This document shows positions 32,848 to 41,746 of a stretch of DNA of 64,000 nt, one piece after another. Under the pieces are notes generated by a model. It made no database searches, was not told the DNA's origin, and worked only from the letters and a program-made list of their open reading frames with translations. The translations under genes and the position numbers were made by a program. Within the stretch, counting starts at the first letter, position 1, and each line of letters begins with the position of its first letter. Where the stretch lies: contig NZ_JAHXYR010000009.1 of NCBI RefSeq assembly GCF_019969845.1, positions 248,001 to 312,000 on the forward strand, given 5' to 3'. This stretch comes from Sphingobacterium sp. GVS05A. Lineage in GTDB: Bacteria; Bacteroidota; Bacteroidia; Sphingobacteriales; Sphingobacteriaceae.

Positions 32848-33901
32848 AGATAGCTTATTTCAGGATAGTCTAGCTTTATTGAAACAGTTGATCGCTGTAT
32901 CTTCCCTAAGTCGGGAGGAAATGTTGACAGCAGATCTGATTGAGGCCTTCTTCAAAGAAAGGAATATTAAGACCTTTAGGAAGGGAAACAACGTTTGGGT
33001 ATACAATGCACATTACGAAACAAATAAGCCAACAATCCTACTTAATTCACACCATGATACAGTAAAGGCTAACCCTGGTTATACCCGCGATCCATTGGTT
33101 CCTACGGTAGAGGAGGGGAAGCTCTATGGCTTGGGTAGTAATGATGCAGGCGGGTGTTTGGTGTCACTGATTGCCGCCTTTTTGTATTTTTACGAAGAGA
33201 AGGATTTAAAATATAATTTTTGTCTGGCTGCGAGTGCTGAAGAGGAAATCTCAGGTCGAAATGGTATTGAATCTGTCTTGGAAGATATTGGAACAATTGA
33301 TTTTGCAATCGTTGGCGAGCCAACACTGATGGATCTTGCCGTAGCTGAAAAAGGGCTGATGGTATTGGATTGTAATGCAATAGGAATAGCAGGGCATGCC
33401 GCTCGTAACGAGGGTGATAATGCTATTTATAAAGCAATTAAGGATATTCAATGGTTTAAGGAGTATGCTTTTGAAAAAACATCAGCAACCTTAGGCCCGA
33501 TCAAAATGTCAGTGACGATGATTCAAGCGGGGTCGCAACACAATGTGGTGCCCGCCAACTGTAGTTTTGTTGTCGATGTAAGAACAACTGATGCTTATAC
33601 CAATCAAGAAACCTTAGCGATAATCAAATCCCATGTCTCTTCAGAAGTTTCGGCTCGCTCTACGCGTTTGAAATCTTCTTCTATTCCGGAAGAACACCCA
33701 ATTGTCCAAGCAGGAATAACGCTTGGCCGGAAACTATATGGATCTCCGACGATGAGTGATCAAGCGCTTATTCCGGTACCTTCTTTAAAGCTGGGGCCAG
33801 GGGATAGTGCAAGATCGCATATGGCGGATGAATTTATCTATATTGATGAAATTAGGGAAGGAATTGATTTGTATATAGCGATGCTACAAAAGATCGTATA
33901 A
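32837..33901 (+). CDS. argE: M20 family deacylase, acetylornithine deacetylase type
   Basis: 354 residues. A zinc-dependent M20 peptidase fold: LLNSHHDTVKANPGYTRDP (metal-binding His and catalytic Asp), GLGSNDAGGCLVSLIAA, the catalytic Glu in AASAEEEISGRNG, and VGEPTLMDLAVAEKGLM. It should remove the acyl group from N-acylcitrulline or N-acylornithine; in the ArgF' pathway the substrate is N-acylcitrulline. It overlaps proC by 11 bases and ends the cluster at a strong terminator. Confidence 0.9.
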   Translation: MKDKDSLFQDSLALLKQLIAVSSLSREEMLTADLIEAFFKERNIKTFRKGNNVWVYNAHYETNKPTILLNSHHDTVKANPGYTRDPLVPTVEEGKLYGLGSNDAGGCLVSLIAAFLYFYEEKDLKYNFCLAASAEEEISGRNGIESVLEDIGTIDFAIVGEPTLMDLAVAEKGLMVLDCNAIGIAGHAARNEGDNAIYKAIKDIQWFKEYAFEKTSATLGPIKMSVTMIQAGSQHNVVPANCSFVVDVRTTDAYTNQETLAIIKSHVSSEVSARSTRLKSSSIPEEHPIVQAGITLGRKLYGSPTMSDQALIPVPSLKLGPGDSARSHMADEFIYIDEIREGIDLYIAMLQKIV

Positions 33902-33932
33902 AAAAAGCTTCCAACTGTTGGAAGCTTTTTTT
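33899..33932. terminator. Bidirectional terminator between argE and the Lrp-type gene
   Basis: AAAAAAGCTTCCAAC pairs perfectly with GTTGGAAGCTTTTTT around a minimal loop; A-runs and T-runs on both sides serve the two convergent genes. Confidence 0.93.
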
Positions 33933-33935
33933 ATA

Positions 33936-34436
33936 CTAGACTAAACTGATCTGACGCTTAATACTTTCTTCAAGGGAGATAATCGTTTCCGTACGCTGGA
34001 TCCCAGGTACCGATTGGATATCTTCGTTCAATACTTTTCTGAGGTGGACAGTGTCCCTACAGATAATTTTTGCAAAAATACTGTATTGGCCGGTACAATA
34101 GTGTAGCTCAACCACTTCTTTGATTTCTTTCAACTTATCTACCGCATCTGCATATTGTGAACCTTTTTCTAGATAGATACCGAGAAAGGCAGTGATGTCA
34201 AATCCAACTTTTTGAGGATTGATAATAAGATTTGAACCTCTGATGATACCTAATTCTTCCATCTTCTTCATTCTAACGTGGATGGTACCACCTGATACAA
34301 TTAGCTTTTTCGCTATCTCAGTATAAGGAATAGAAGCATCATTCATTAGAATAGACAGGATTTGGATATCCAAATTGTCTAGATCATAGTTTGCATATTG
34401 ATTTTCCATTAACAATGGGTTTTGTGTTTCATTCAT
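33936..34436 (-). CDS. Lrp/AsnC-family transcriptional regulator
   Basis: 166 residues. N-terminal helix-turn-helix at about 20-65 (LDIQILSILMNDASIPYTEI, SGGTIHVRMKKMEELGII) and C-terminal RAM ligand-binding domain (FDITAFLGIYLEKG, VVELHYCTGQYSIFAKIICR). Start at 34436; an in-frame ATG 9 codons later is possible. Such regulators sense amino acids. It converges with the arginine cluster, sharing its terminator, which suggests but does not prove that it senses an amino acid of that pathway. Confidence 0.92.
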   Translation of the reverse strand: MNETQNPLLMENQYANYDLDNLDIQILSILMNDASIPYTEIAKKLIVSGGTIHVRMKKMEELGIIRGSNLIINPQKVGFDITAFLGIYLEKGSQYADAVDKLKEIKEVVELHYCTGQYSIFAKIICRDTVHLRKVLNEDIQSVPGIQRTETIISLEESIKRQISLV

Positions 34437-34764
34437 TGGTCATACATCAAAATCTGACCAATAGCTAAAATAATTAAATTTATTTCAAAATTACTAAGAA
34501 TTTTCGGTTTATAGATGTAAATTTAATAAAAAATACTTATTGATATTGATAATGTTATATGTTTTTGATTGAAAGTGCTTATAATTGTTTTAGAGGTGAT
34601 TTTATTGTAAGGTTATCGGATTGTTTCGTTATCTTGTTATTAAAGTCAGTTAGACGATAAAGATGTAGGATAAAGATCAAAAACAAAAGACAAGTAAATA
34701 AGCAGCATATATGTTAAACCAAAGTCTCAATACGCTTATCTAATATCTCAAGACTAAAATAAAG
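34437..34764. other. Divergent 328-base region between the Lrp-type gene and the kinase-like gene
   Basis: No gene. It is A/T-rich with the promoters of both flanking genes, although no clean TAnnTTTG was found. The last 40 bases before 34765 (gtctcaatacgct, aatatctcaagact) resemble the sequence before the GH88 gene at about 4450 and at 12860, a possible dispersed low-complexity repeat. Confidence 0.6.
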
Positions 34765-35811
34765 ATGGAAGAAGTTCAAGATGTAAAGATTTCGAGGAAG
34801 AAGCCGATCTTTGAGGTAGGGGAAGGGCTTCATAAATATCTTAAGCTATATCAACGGGATGAAAAGCTGCCCATTGGTTATAAGGATTTATTGAATTTTA
34901 CAGAGACCGTGCCGGTCATGGACAAATTTGGTAATGATACGTTCTGGGAAACACCACTTTATCCTCAATATCTGATTGACCAATTATATGACGGGCTAAA
35001 GGTCATCTATGCAAAGCTTAAAGCTTCCGGTAACACGCGTATTGTACAGCACAAATATATAGACCGTGTTGAATACTGTGGTTTTGGTAATACAAGACCA
35101 TTTCGGATTCGTATCGTAAACCGATTGAATGACGTTTATGATTATTTTTATATCAAACAGGCGGATGCATCACGGATCTATGGTTTAGAATTAGAGGAAA
35201 TATTATCTCCAAATCAGGTCAACTATATGGTGGATCAGGATACACTGGTTGAAGAGCATATAGTTGGTATCCCTGGTGATATATTTTCGCAAACAAGGAT
35301 GTTTACACCCGATTACAATTTGACACGTATTTCGAAGGAATTTGTCAAGTTTAATGAACGTTGTATTATCACGCTGCTGGGAGATATGCGTGCCTATAAT
35401 TTTGTCATGCAGATTACACCTGATTTTGATGACTTTCAGTTTCGGATCAGAGCAATTGATTTTGATCAACAATTTTATGAGGGAAATCCCAAGGTATATA
35501 TGCCACAGTTTTTTAAAGAGAACTATCCATATGTCAAGCTTGCGATGGAACATCTAACTGAAAAAACGGTATTGCAATACCAACAGGAGGAGCGATCGTC
35601 GATCGTACATCGGGTCCGAAGTGAGCGGCATCGAATTGCTGATCTTCGGGATGCTTCGCAGACTCAGATCCTTTCAACACCGGAAAATATTAAACAACTG
35701 CGCGAAGGCTACGCGGAGTTTTACCAAAATAATTCTTATTTGAAGTGCAAGACAATGACTGATATTGTGGAATTAAACGTTAAAAATGTGATTCGACAGG
35801 TACAGATGTAG
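34765..35811 (+). CDS. Unknown protein with kinase-like (APH-type) motif pattern
   Basis: 348 residues, soluble, no signal peptide. I do not recognise a named family. The residue pattern resembles a protein-kinase or aminoglycoside-phosphotransferase fold: Lys131 in DYFYIKQAD, Glu143 or Glu145 in LELEEIL, a hinge-like LVEEHIVGIPG at 161-171, the catalytic-loop pattern GDMRAYN with Asp207 and Asn212 (D-x4-N as in kinases), and IDFD with Asp232 and Asp234 where kinases have DFG. The N-terminal 90 and C-terminal 90 residues are outside this core. It is convergent with ruvC; their ends nearly touch. Function unknown; the kinase reading is inference from spacing. Confidence 0.8.
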   Translation: MEEVQDVKISRKKPIFEVGEGLHKYLKLYQRDEKLPIGYKDLLNFTETVPVMDKFGNDTFWETPLYPQYLIDQLYDGLKVIYAKLKASGNTRIVQHKYIDRVEYCGFGNTRPFRIRIVNRLNDVYDYFYIKQADASRIYGLELEEILSPNQVNYMVDQDTLVEEHIVGIPGDIFSQTRMFTPDYNLTRISKEFVKFNERCIITLLGDMRAYNFVMQITPDFDDFQFRIRAIDFDQQFYEGNPKVYMPQFFKENYPYVKLAMEHLTEKTVLQYQQEERSSIVHRVRSERHRIADLRDASQTQILSTPENIKQLREGYAEFYQNNSYLKCKTMTDIVELNVKNVIRQVQM

Positions 35812-36384
35812 TTATTTGATTCGGTCTTTGTTGTCTTTGATAAAAGAGGACCAACCTGAATAGGATTTGCCGCTGCCTGAGGTACTATTTTTTTGAAACG
35901 AATGACAAACTGCAATTGCCAGCCCATCTGTTGCATCTAGAAATTGAGGTGTCTCTTCGAATTTTAAGAGATTTTTGAGCATGGCAGAAACCTGTTCTTT
36001 CGTGGCATTTCCATTTCCCGTAACGGATTGCTTTATTTTTCTGGGTGAATATTCAAAGATGGGAATATCCTGTGCCAGTGCTGCTGCCATGGCAACACCC
36101 TGTGCTCGTCCTAGTTTGAGCATCACTTGAATGTTTTTGCCATAAAAGGGTGATTCCAGCGCAACACAGTCTGGATTATATTCTTGCATTAATGCAGAGG
36201 TCTTTTTGAAGATGCGCTGCAATTTTAGGGCATGATCGTCGAGATGCCCCATTTTGATGACACCCATTGAAATAAGGGAGATTGTATTACCCACTTCTTT
36301 AATAATTCCGTATCCAAGTACTACTGTCCCAGGATCGATCCCTAAAATGATTCTTTCTTTCGCCTTTTCCTTCTGCATGTACAA
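35812..36384 (-). CDS. ruvC: Crossover junction endodeoxyribonuclease RuvC
   Basis: 190 residues. RNase H-like fold with the catalytic acids Asp17 (LGIDPGTVVLGYG), Glu77 (VALESPFYGKN), Asp150 and Asp153 (FLDATDGLAIAVCH). It resolves Holliday junctions together with RuvAB by symmetric nicks. The start could also be the third codon (MQKEKAKERI). The stop is directly beside the stop of the kinase-like gene. ruvA and ruvB are not in the window. Confidence 0.97.
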   Translation of the reverse strand: MYMQKEKAKERIILGIDPGTVVLGYGIIKEVGNTISLISMGVIKMGHLDDHALKLQRIFKKTSALMQEYNPDCVALESPFYGKNIQVMLKLGRAQGVAMAAALAQDIPIFEYSPRKIKQSVTGNGNATKEQVSAMLKNLLKFEETPQFLDATDGLAIAVCHSFQKNSTSGSGKSYSGWSSFIKDNKDRIK

Positions 36385-36457
36385 TATTACAAATTTTGCT
36401 TTTTATAAGTGGATTGCTGTACACAAAACTTAATCATTTGGCTAAAATTTAGTAACA

Positions 36458-37453
36458 TTGCTCTCTAATTATCAAAAGTTGACTGGGAGACAAAAAAAAT
36501 ATATTAGTCTTTTATTGAAGATACTTGTGTTTGCACTTGCAACATGGTACATTATTACCAAAGTATCTGATAAGAGCAATATCGATAAGTTTAAGACGCT
36601 AATCACAGGATTAGAGCAACATTCTGTTGTCTGGACATTGATCTTGATTGTTGTTTTAATGCTTGTAAACTGGCTTCTGGAGGTGGTTAAATGGCGCTAT
36701 CTTGCATCCAAACTGGAGCATATATCCTTCTGGAAGGCATTTCAATCCGTTTTTTGTGGACTTACATGGGCGATTTTTACCCCGAATAGGATCGGCGAGT
36801 ATGGGGGGCGGGTGTTGTTCCTGAAGCCGCAAAATAGGGCTAAAGGAGCTGTTGCTATGGGGGTAGGGTTGTTTGCTCAACTGGTATTGACAAGTGTTGC
36901 AGGCTCGCTGAGCATAGCTTGGTTTATTTGTAAGTTTTTATCCACGCCTTTATCCGTTCAATTTGGTGTCTGGTTGCTCGCCATTATTTACGCTGCTGGA
37001 TTTGTCATCTTGTATTTTAATGTGAGATGGGTGGATATGCTTGTGGGCCGAATTAAGTTTTTGGCGAAAATAAGACCTTTTTTTGAGGTATTGGAGCATT
37101 ATTCCGCACCTGAGTTGAGCATTGTTTTGGTAAACTCACTGGCAAGGTTTATTATTTTTACTTCGCAGTATATTATTTTGATGAAGCTGACCTTACCTGA
37201 GCTGCCACTTCTTTCCATGGTTTTGATGATCTTTATCCTCTTTTTTGTTCAGGCAGCTTTGCCGACATTGGATATTTTCGATTTTAGTGTACGTAGCTTT
37301 GTGGCAAGTAATCTTTATAGCTATATTACAACACAAGAAATTGCGGTGATGGCAATTGTATCGTGTATCTGGTTTGTCAATTTGATTCTCCCTGCGATAT
37401 TTGGTTCTATTTTTGTTTTTAAGATTAATTTTTTCGGTGATACAAATTCTTAG
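36458..37453 (+). CDS. Membrane protein of the LPG synthase transmembrane type (UPF0104-like)
   Basis: 331 residues with about eight transmembrane helices. The pattern with WTAIFTPNRIGEYGGR-like sequence (here GLTWAIFTPNRIGEYGGR) is typical of lysylphosphatidylglycerol-synthase TM region proteins, whose non-MprF members have roles in envelope lipid or isoprenoid transfer that are poorly known. No ATG lies near the start; the first codon is probably TTG at 36458. The end overlaps the next gene, a glycosyltransferase, which suggests a joint role in envelope glycan or glycolipid synthesis. Confidence 0.8.
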   Translation: MLSNYQKLTGRQKKYISLLLKILVFALATWYIITKVSDKSNIDKFKTLITGLEQHSVVWTLILIVVLMLVNWLLEVVKWRYLASKLEHISFWKAFQSVFCGLTWAIFTPNRIGEYGGRVLFLKPQNRAKGAVAMGVGLFAQLVLTSVAGSLSIAWFICKFLSTPLSVQFGVWLLAIIYAAGFVILYFNVRWVDMLVGRIKFLAKIRPFFEVLEHYSAPELSIVLVNSLARFIIFTSQYIILMKLTLPELPLLSMVLMIFILFFVQAALPTLDIFDFSVRSFVASNLYSYITTQEIAVMAIVSCIWFVNLILPAIFGSIFVFKINFFGDTNS

Positions 37454-38567
37454 CTATTTATTGATCAGTTTTGCGTGCGTGTATGCTATTTTAGTATTGT
37501 GGATGCGAAAAGGCTGGGCCACGATTCAAGCGCCCACAGGTCTCTTACCTTCTACCAAGACTGTATCAGTTATTATCGCTGCACGGAATGAAGAATTAAA
37601 TATCCGGAGAACGATAGAATCAATATTGAACCAAAATTTTCCGAGTGAACTTCTTGAACTTATTATTATTGATGATCATTCGAATGACAACACTTCCACT
37701 ATAGTAAAAGAATATGCAGAGCGAGGTGTGAAATTGATTCAGTTAAATGAGAATGGTCGAATGAATTCCTATAAGAAGCTGGCGATTTCAAGGGCAATTG
37801 ACTGCTGCAAGGGAGAGATTGTTATTACTACGGATGCAGACTGTAGGATGGGGGCAAATTGGCTTGCGACAGTGATCGGGACATTTGAAAAGGAAGATGC
37901 TTATTTATTGTCTTCTCCAGTCGTATACTCGGAGGAAAAGAGCTTTTTTGAACGGCTACAAACCTTGGAATTCCTGTATCTCATAGGTCTTGGTGCAGCG
38001 AGTATAGGTAATAGAAAACCTACAACCTGTAATGGTGCAAATTTGGCTTACCGAAAAGATATATTCAAACAAATGGGCGGTTTTAAAGGTATTGATGAAC
38101 TGGCTTCAGGGGATGACGAGTTATTTTTGCATAAAGTGGCGGAGAAGTACCCTGAAAGAATTGCTTTCTGTAAATCGGAGAAAGCGATCGTGTATACAGA
38201 TGCCAAGCCCGATCTTAGGTCATTTATCAGCCAACGAAGACGTTGGGCATCTAAGAGTACCAAGTATAAAAATAAGGGAGTTATTGCTTTAGGGATCGCT
38301 ATTTGGCTGTTTAATGTGTTATTATTGGTCGGAGCCATTCTTGCAGTTGCAGGTATTAAGACACTTGCTTGGGTTGTCCTTTTTGCATTGCTACTTAAAA
38401 TGACAGTCGAACTGTTGTTTATCCAGCCTTTAACCAATTTTGCAAAACGGACTAATCTGCTCTGGTATCTTCCTATATTGAGTTTGGCCCATATTCTGTA
38501 TTTAGCTTATATTGGAATATTGGGGAATATTGGAAAGTATGACTGGAAGGGTAGGCAAGTCAAATAA
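37437..38567 (+). CDS. Family 2 glycosyltransferase, membrane-bound
   Basis: 376 residues. An N-terminal transmembrane helix is followed by the GT-A domain with VSVIIAARNEELNIRRTIES, LIIIDDHSNDNTS, TTDADCRMG (DxD-like) and QRRRWASK (Q-x-x-R-W, typical of processive GT2 enzymes), then about three C-terminal helices. The GTG at 37437 is preferred to the TTG at 37401 because it leaves only a 17-base overlap with the preceding gene. Transfers a sugar from a nucleotide donor to an envelope acceptor; the sugar is unknown. Coupled to the LPG-synthase-like gene before it. Confidence 0.88.
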   Translation: MIQILSYLLISFACVYAILVLWMRKGWATIQAPTGLLPSTKTVSVIIAARNEELNIRRTIESILNQNFPSELLELIIIDDHSNDNTSTIVKEYAERGVKLIQLNENGRMNSYKKLAISRAIDCCKGEIVITTDADCRMGANWLATVIGTFEKEDAYLLSSPVVYSEEKSFFERLQTLEFLYLIGLGAASIGNRKPTTCNGANLAYRKDIFKQMGGFKGIDELASGDDELFLHKVAEKYPERIAFCKSEKAIVYTDAKPDLRSFISQRRRWASKSTKYKNKGVIALGIAIWLFNVLLLVGAILAVAGIKTLAWVVLFALLLKMTVELLFIQPLTNFAKRTNLLWYLPILSLAHILYLAYIGILGNIGKYDWKGRQVK

Positions 38568-38574
38568 TTCTACT

Positions 38575-39309
38575 TTATTTTTCAACTTTCTGCTTAATAG
38601 TCTCTTCGGCTAGTTTTACAATTTCCTCAATATCTTTATCCTTTGTATCTAGTGGATCAAGTACCTCCCATGTCATATGCAGAAAAGGAGTCAACGGATA
38701 CATACCATATTGTACCATCTCATATGATCCTTTGATTGCAATCGGGACGACTAATGCATTTGGGTTTTTCTTTAATAATGTTGCAATACCACCTACATGA
38801 AAAGCTTTCATCTTACCTGTTTTTGATCGAGTTCCTTCTGGAAAGATAAAGGCCGACCAATTCTTTGTTTTCATATTGTTGGCAAGTTTCAGAATCTCAG
38901 CTATCGATTGTTTGGCGTCATTACGATCGATATTGGCTGCGCCACCATGTTTTAGATTAAACGAAATACTCGGTATACCACTGGCCAGCTCAATTTTTGA
39001 GATAAACTTTCCATGAAATCTCCGCAGAAAATAAATGAGCGGTGGAATGTCAAAGGTACTTTGATGATTGGCAACAAATATAATGGGTTGCCCTAGAGGG
39101 ATAGATTTGTTGTCTATAAAAGTAACCCTATTGAATAATGTATAGTAAGACGCGACGAGGCATGCATTTAAGATGTCAACACTTTTTTTGTGTGCATTAT
39201 AGCCACCGAATTTCAAGCACAGCCATTGGATGGGGTGGAATATAATCAAGGATAAGCCAAAACAAAACCAAAATATAATAGATAGAATATAGCCTAAAAA
39301 CTTTTTCAT
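38575..39309 (-). CDS. plsC: 1-acyl-sn-glycerol-3-phosphate acyltransferase
   Basis: 244 residues. An N-terminal hydrophobic helix and the acyltransferase motifs NHQSTFD (His82, Asp87; H-x4-D) and FPEGTRS (Phe156-Arg161), with PIAIKGSYE near the substrate site. It acylates lysophosphatidic acid to phosphatidic acid in membrane lipid synthesis, or a related lysolipid. The stop is 8 bases from the stop of the glycosyltransferase, so the two genes converge with no room for a separate terminator. Confidence 0.9.
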   Translation of the reverse strand: MKKFLGYILSIIFWFCFGLSLIIFHPIQWLCLKFGGYNAHKKSVDILNACLVASYYTLFNRVTFIDNKSIPLGQPIIFVANHQSTFDIPPLIYFLRRFHGKFISKIELASGIPSISFNLKHGGAANIDRNDAKQSIAEILKLANNMKTKNWSAFIFPEGTRSKTGKMKAFHVGGIATLLKKNPNALVVPIAIKGSYEMVQYGMYPLTPFLHMTWEVLDPLDTKDKDIEEIVKLAEETIKQKVEK

Positions 39310-39432
39310 ATGCTTTTTTTATTGTTTACAAATATATCATTAAGCAATGATTTTGAAAAATATTGATAATATTGTGTTTGATTTTAATATTATTAATATT
39401 AAATTTAATAATATCAATAGTCTTATTGTTAA

Positions 39433-39708
39433 ATGAAAAAGATACCTGTAAATTGTCCATGTTGTGATGCAAAATTGAAAGTCTCCAAGCTGGTCTGCGA
39501 TTCCTGCGACACCGAAGTTGTCGGTAAGTTTACTTTACCCTTACTGATGCAGTTGACAGTAGAAGAGCAGGAGTTTGTCCTCAATTTCTTAAAGTATTCA
39601 GGTAGTTTAAAAGAAATGGCCAACCAGATGGGTAAATCCTACCCAACGGTTCGTAATATTTTGGATGATCTGATCCATAAATTAAATTCGCTCGCCAATG
39701 AAAATTAA
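39433..39708 (+). CDS. DUF2089 family zinc-ribbon protein
   Basis: 91 residues. An N-terminal zinc ribbon with Cys8, Cys10, Cys11, Cys22 and Cys25 (VNCPCCDAKL and VCDSCD) is followed by a small helix-turn-helix-like part (FVLNFLKYSGSLKEMANQMG, SYPTVRNILDDLIHKL). This is the DUF2089 layout; DNA binding is likely but unproven. It overlaps the following membrane-protein gene by 11 bases, which suggests a small regulator plus membrane-partner unit. Confidence 0.88.
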   Translation: MKKIPVNCPCCDAKLKVSKLVCDSCDTEVVGKFTLPLLMQLTVEEQEFVLNFLKYSGSLKEMANQMGKSYPTVRNILDDLIHKLNSLANEN

Positions 39709-40282
39709 ACAGCTATTTTTAAATCCGTTTGCGGATTTTTCAGAAGGGACATTGTTTCTCGTGGGAATCATCGGTTTCTTATTATCCAGTTACCTTATTT
39801 ATTTATCAGGTCAGCAGTTCAATGGCTTTATGCACTTCTATAAGCCCGAAGTAACTGTTTCCTTTATTGCGGTGTTAAAAGTTCATACCTATATGGTTTT
39901 GGCTCCTTTAATTCTTTTATATATTGTGGGAGTTGTTGCCAATCATAAGACAAGGATTATTGACGTATTGAATGTTATATTGATTGCTCCATTTCCACTT
40001 TATTTAATGTTGCTCTTGAGTAAGTTGATCAATCAGGATAAGTTTACCAATGAGATAGATCAAGCGTTAAAAAATGGTGACCATACCTTGTCGAGCATTG
40101 ACAAGGGACAGATGGTACTATTTGGCTTATTTGGGATCTTTGTGTTATTTCTCTTGTTTTATCAGTTCTATTTATTGGTAAAAGGAATGAACATCGCTGT
40201 TAACAATAAAAAGATTTGGGTAAGCATTTTGTTTGTGGCATTATATTTTATGCTTGATTTAGGTATACAGTTTTATTTTTAA
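39698..40282 (+). CDS. Membrane protein coupled to DUF2089
   Basis: 194 residues with about five transmembrane helices (FLVGIIGFLLSSYLIYL, YMVLAPLILLYIVGVV, VILIAPFPLYLMLLL, LFGLFGIFVLFLLFYQF, VSILFVALYFMLDLGI). The layout resembles Yip1-like small membrane proteins, without a clear match. It overlaps the DUF2089 gene by 11 bases and the alpha/beta hydrolase follows after 13 bases, so all three are one transcript. Function unknown. Confidence 0.75.
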   Translation: MKIKQLFLNPFADFSEGTLFLVGIIGFLLSSYLIYLSGQQFNGFMHFYKPEVTVSFIAVLKVHTYMVLAPLILLYIVGVVANHKTRIIDVLNVILIAPFPLYLMLLLSKLINQDKFTNEIDQALKNGDHTLSSIDKGQMVLFGLFGIFVLFLLFYQFYLLVKGMNIAVNNKKIWVSILFVALYFMLDLGIQFYF

Positions 40283-40295
40283 CGGCCGGAAAACT

Positions 40296-41669
40296 ATGAA
40301 GAAAATTCTCTACTTATTTTTGATCTTTTTACATTTTTCATGTGCTGGTGCGCAAACCTTTGATGGCTCGTGGAAGGGTGAGGTGAATGTGTCCGGACAG
40401 AAATTACTTTTGGTGTTCAACCTAAAGAAGGATAGTAATGCGAATTGGGTAGGGACCTTTGAAAGCCCAATGCAGACCTCATTGAAGTTTCCAGTTAATA
40501 CAATAAAAACACATAAGGATTCGATCTCAATGGATGTCAAAGCAATTGGGCTTTCATATACGGGCTATCTGGATCGAGACAAGGATGTGATGAAGGGTGT
40601 CATGAAACAAGGAAATTTCGAATCTGCGATGATATTGGTGCGTAGTGAGAACGAGCAAAGCGGGCTTTCACGCAAGCAAGATGTCTTTCCTCCGTATGAT
40701 TATATTGAACAGGATGTTTCATTTCAAAATACAAAGGGCAATGCTTCTCTGGTAGGTACCCTGACCTATCCAAAGGGTGGGGGGGCTTTCCCCGCTGTTA
40801 TTTTGGTCAATGGGAGTGGACAGCAAAATAGAGATTCGGAAGTTTTTGGTCATAGACCATTTAAGATCTTAGCAGATCATCTCAGCAAAAATGGCTTTGC
40901 AGTTTTACGTTATGATGACCGCGGTATTGGTGGTTCGAAAGGTGAGGTTAACTTGGCGACTACAATTGATTTTGCATCGGATGCAAATGCGGCCGTGGAT
41001 TTTCTAAGCAAACAGCAAATGGTCAAGACTGATAAAATTGGTATCATTGGCCATAGTGAAGGTGCTTTGATAGCAGAAATAGTTGCTGCTGAAAACGATA
41101 AGGTCGATTATATTGCTTTGTTGTCTGGACCAGTCCTCAAAGGTGATTCCTTATTGATCTTGCAAAGCTATGCTTTGGGGAAAGTGGCTGGACTATCTGA
41201 GCCTGCGTTGGAGGCAAATAAGCTTAATAACAGAAAGCTATATGACATTCTGCTAAGGGACGAGCCGCCGAAGACTTTGGCAGAATCATTGGAAGAAGAA
41301 CTTATCCGTCAAAACAATGGAAGTGCATTAACATCTGATATGAAAGTTAAATTGAGCCCGATGTTGATCCCATGGTTCAAAACTTTCCTACGTATTGATC
41401 CTGCATATTATCTGAAACAAGTAAAAGTACCTGTTTTTGCTTCTTTTGGAGGCAAGGATATTCAGGTTCCTGCAAATGAAAATATCTATGCACTTCAACG
41501 CTTGCACTTGAATACGACAGATGTTACCATTAAAGACTATCCAAATTTGAATCATCTGTTTCAAAATGCGCAAACAGGAAAAATTGAGGAATATTTTGAA
41601 AATCCGGAAAGTTTCAATGAGCAATTGATGGATGATCTGACCAAGTGGCTTAAATTGAAAACAAAGTAA
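40296..41669 (+). CDS. Exported alpha/beta hydrolase of the serine aminopeptidase S33-like type
   Basis: 457 residues. A signal peptide (FLIFLHFSCAGAQ; either lipoprotein or ordinary cleavage) is followed by a beta-rich N-terminal domain (TFDGSWKGEVNVSG) and a hydrolase domain from about residue 145: VNGSGQQNRDSE as the oxyanion loop, the nucleophile elbow GHSEG with Ser254, and the end NLNHLFQNA, which supplies the histidine. Such proteins are esterases or peptidases with an unknown substrate. Third gene of the small operon after DUF2089 and the membrane protein. Confidence 0.85.
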   Translation: MKKILYLFLIFLHFSCAGAQTFDGSWKGEVNVSGQKLLLVFNLKKDSNANWVGTFESPMQTSLKFPVNTIKTHKDSISMDVKAIGLSYTGYLDRDKDVMKGVMKQGNFESAMILVRSENEQSGLSRKQDVFPPYDYIEQDVSFQNTKGNASLVGTLTYPKGGGAFPAVILVNGSGQQNRDSEVFGHRPFKILADHLSKNGFAVLRYDDRGIGGSKGEVNLATTIDFASDANAAVDFLSKQQMVKTDKIGIIGHSEGALIAEIVAAENDKVDYIALLSGPVLKGDSLLILQSYALGKVAGLSEPALEANKLNNRKLYDILLRDEPPKTLAESLEEELIRQNNGSALTSDMKVKLSPMLIPWFKTFLRIDPAYYLKQVKVPVFASFGGKDIQVPANENIYALQRLHLNTTDVTIKDYPNLNHLFQNAQTGKIEEYFENPESFNEQLMDDLTKWLKLKTK

Positions 41670-41746
41670 TTGAATTTCGATGCTAGTGGCTATGAAATGT
41701 ACCTTTGGGCAATATGGAATAGCTGCCCGTTATAAAGGAGAACGTT

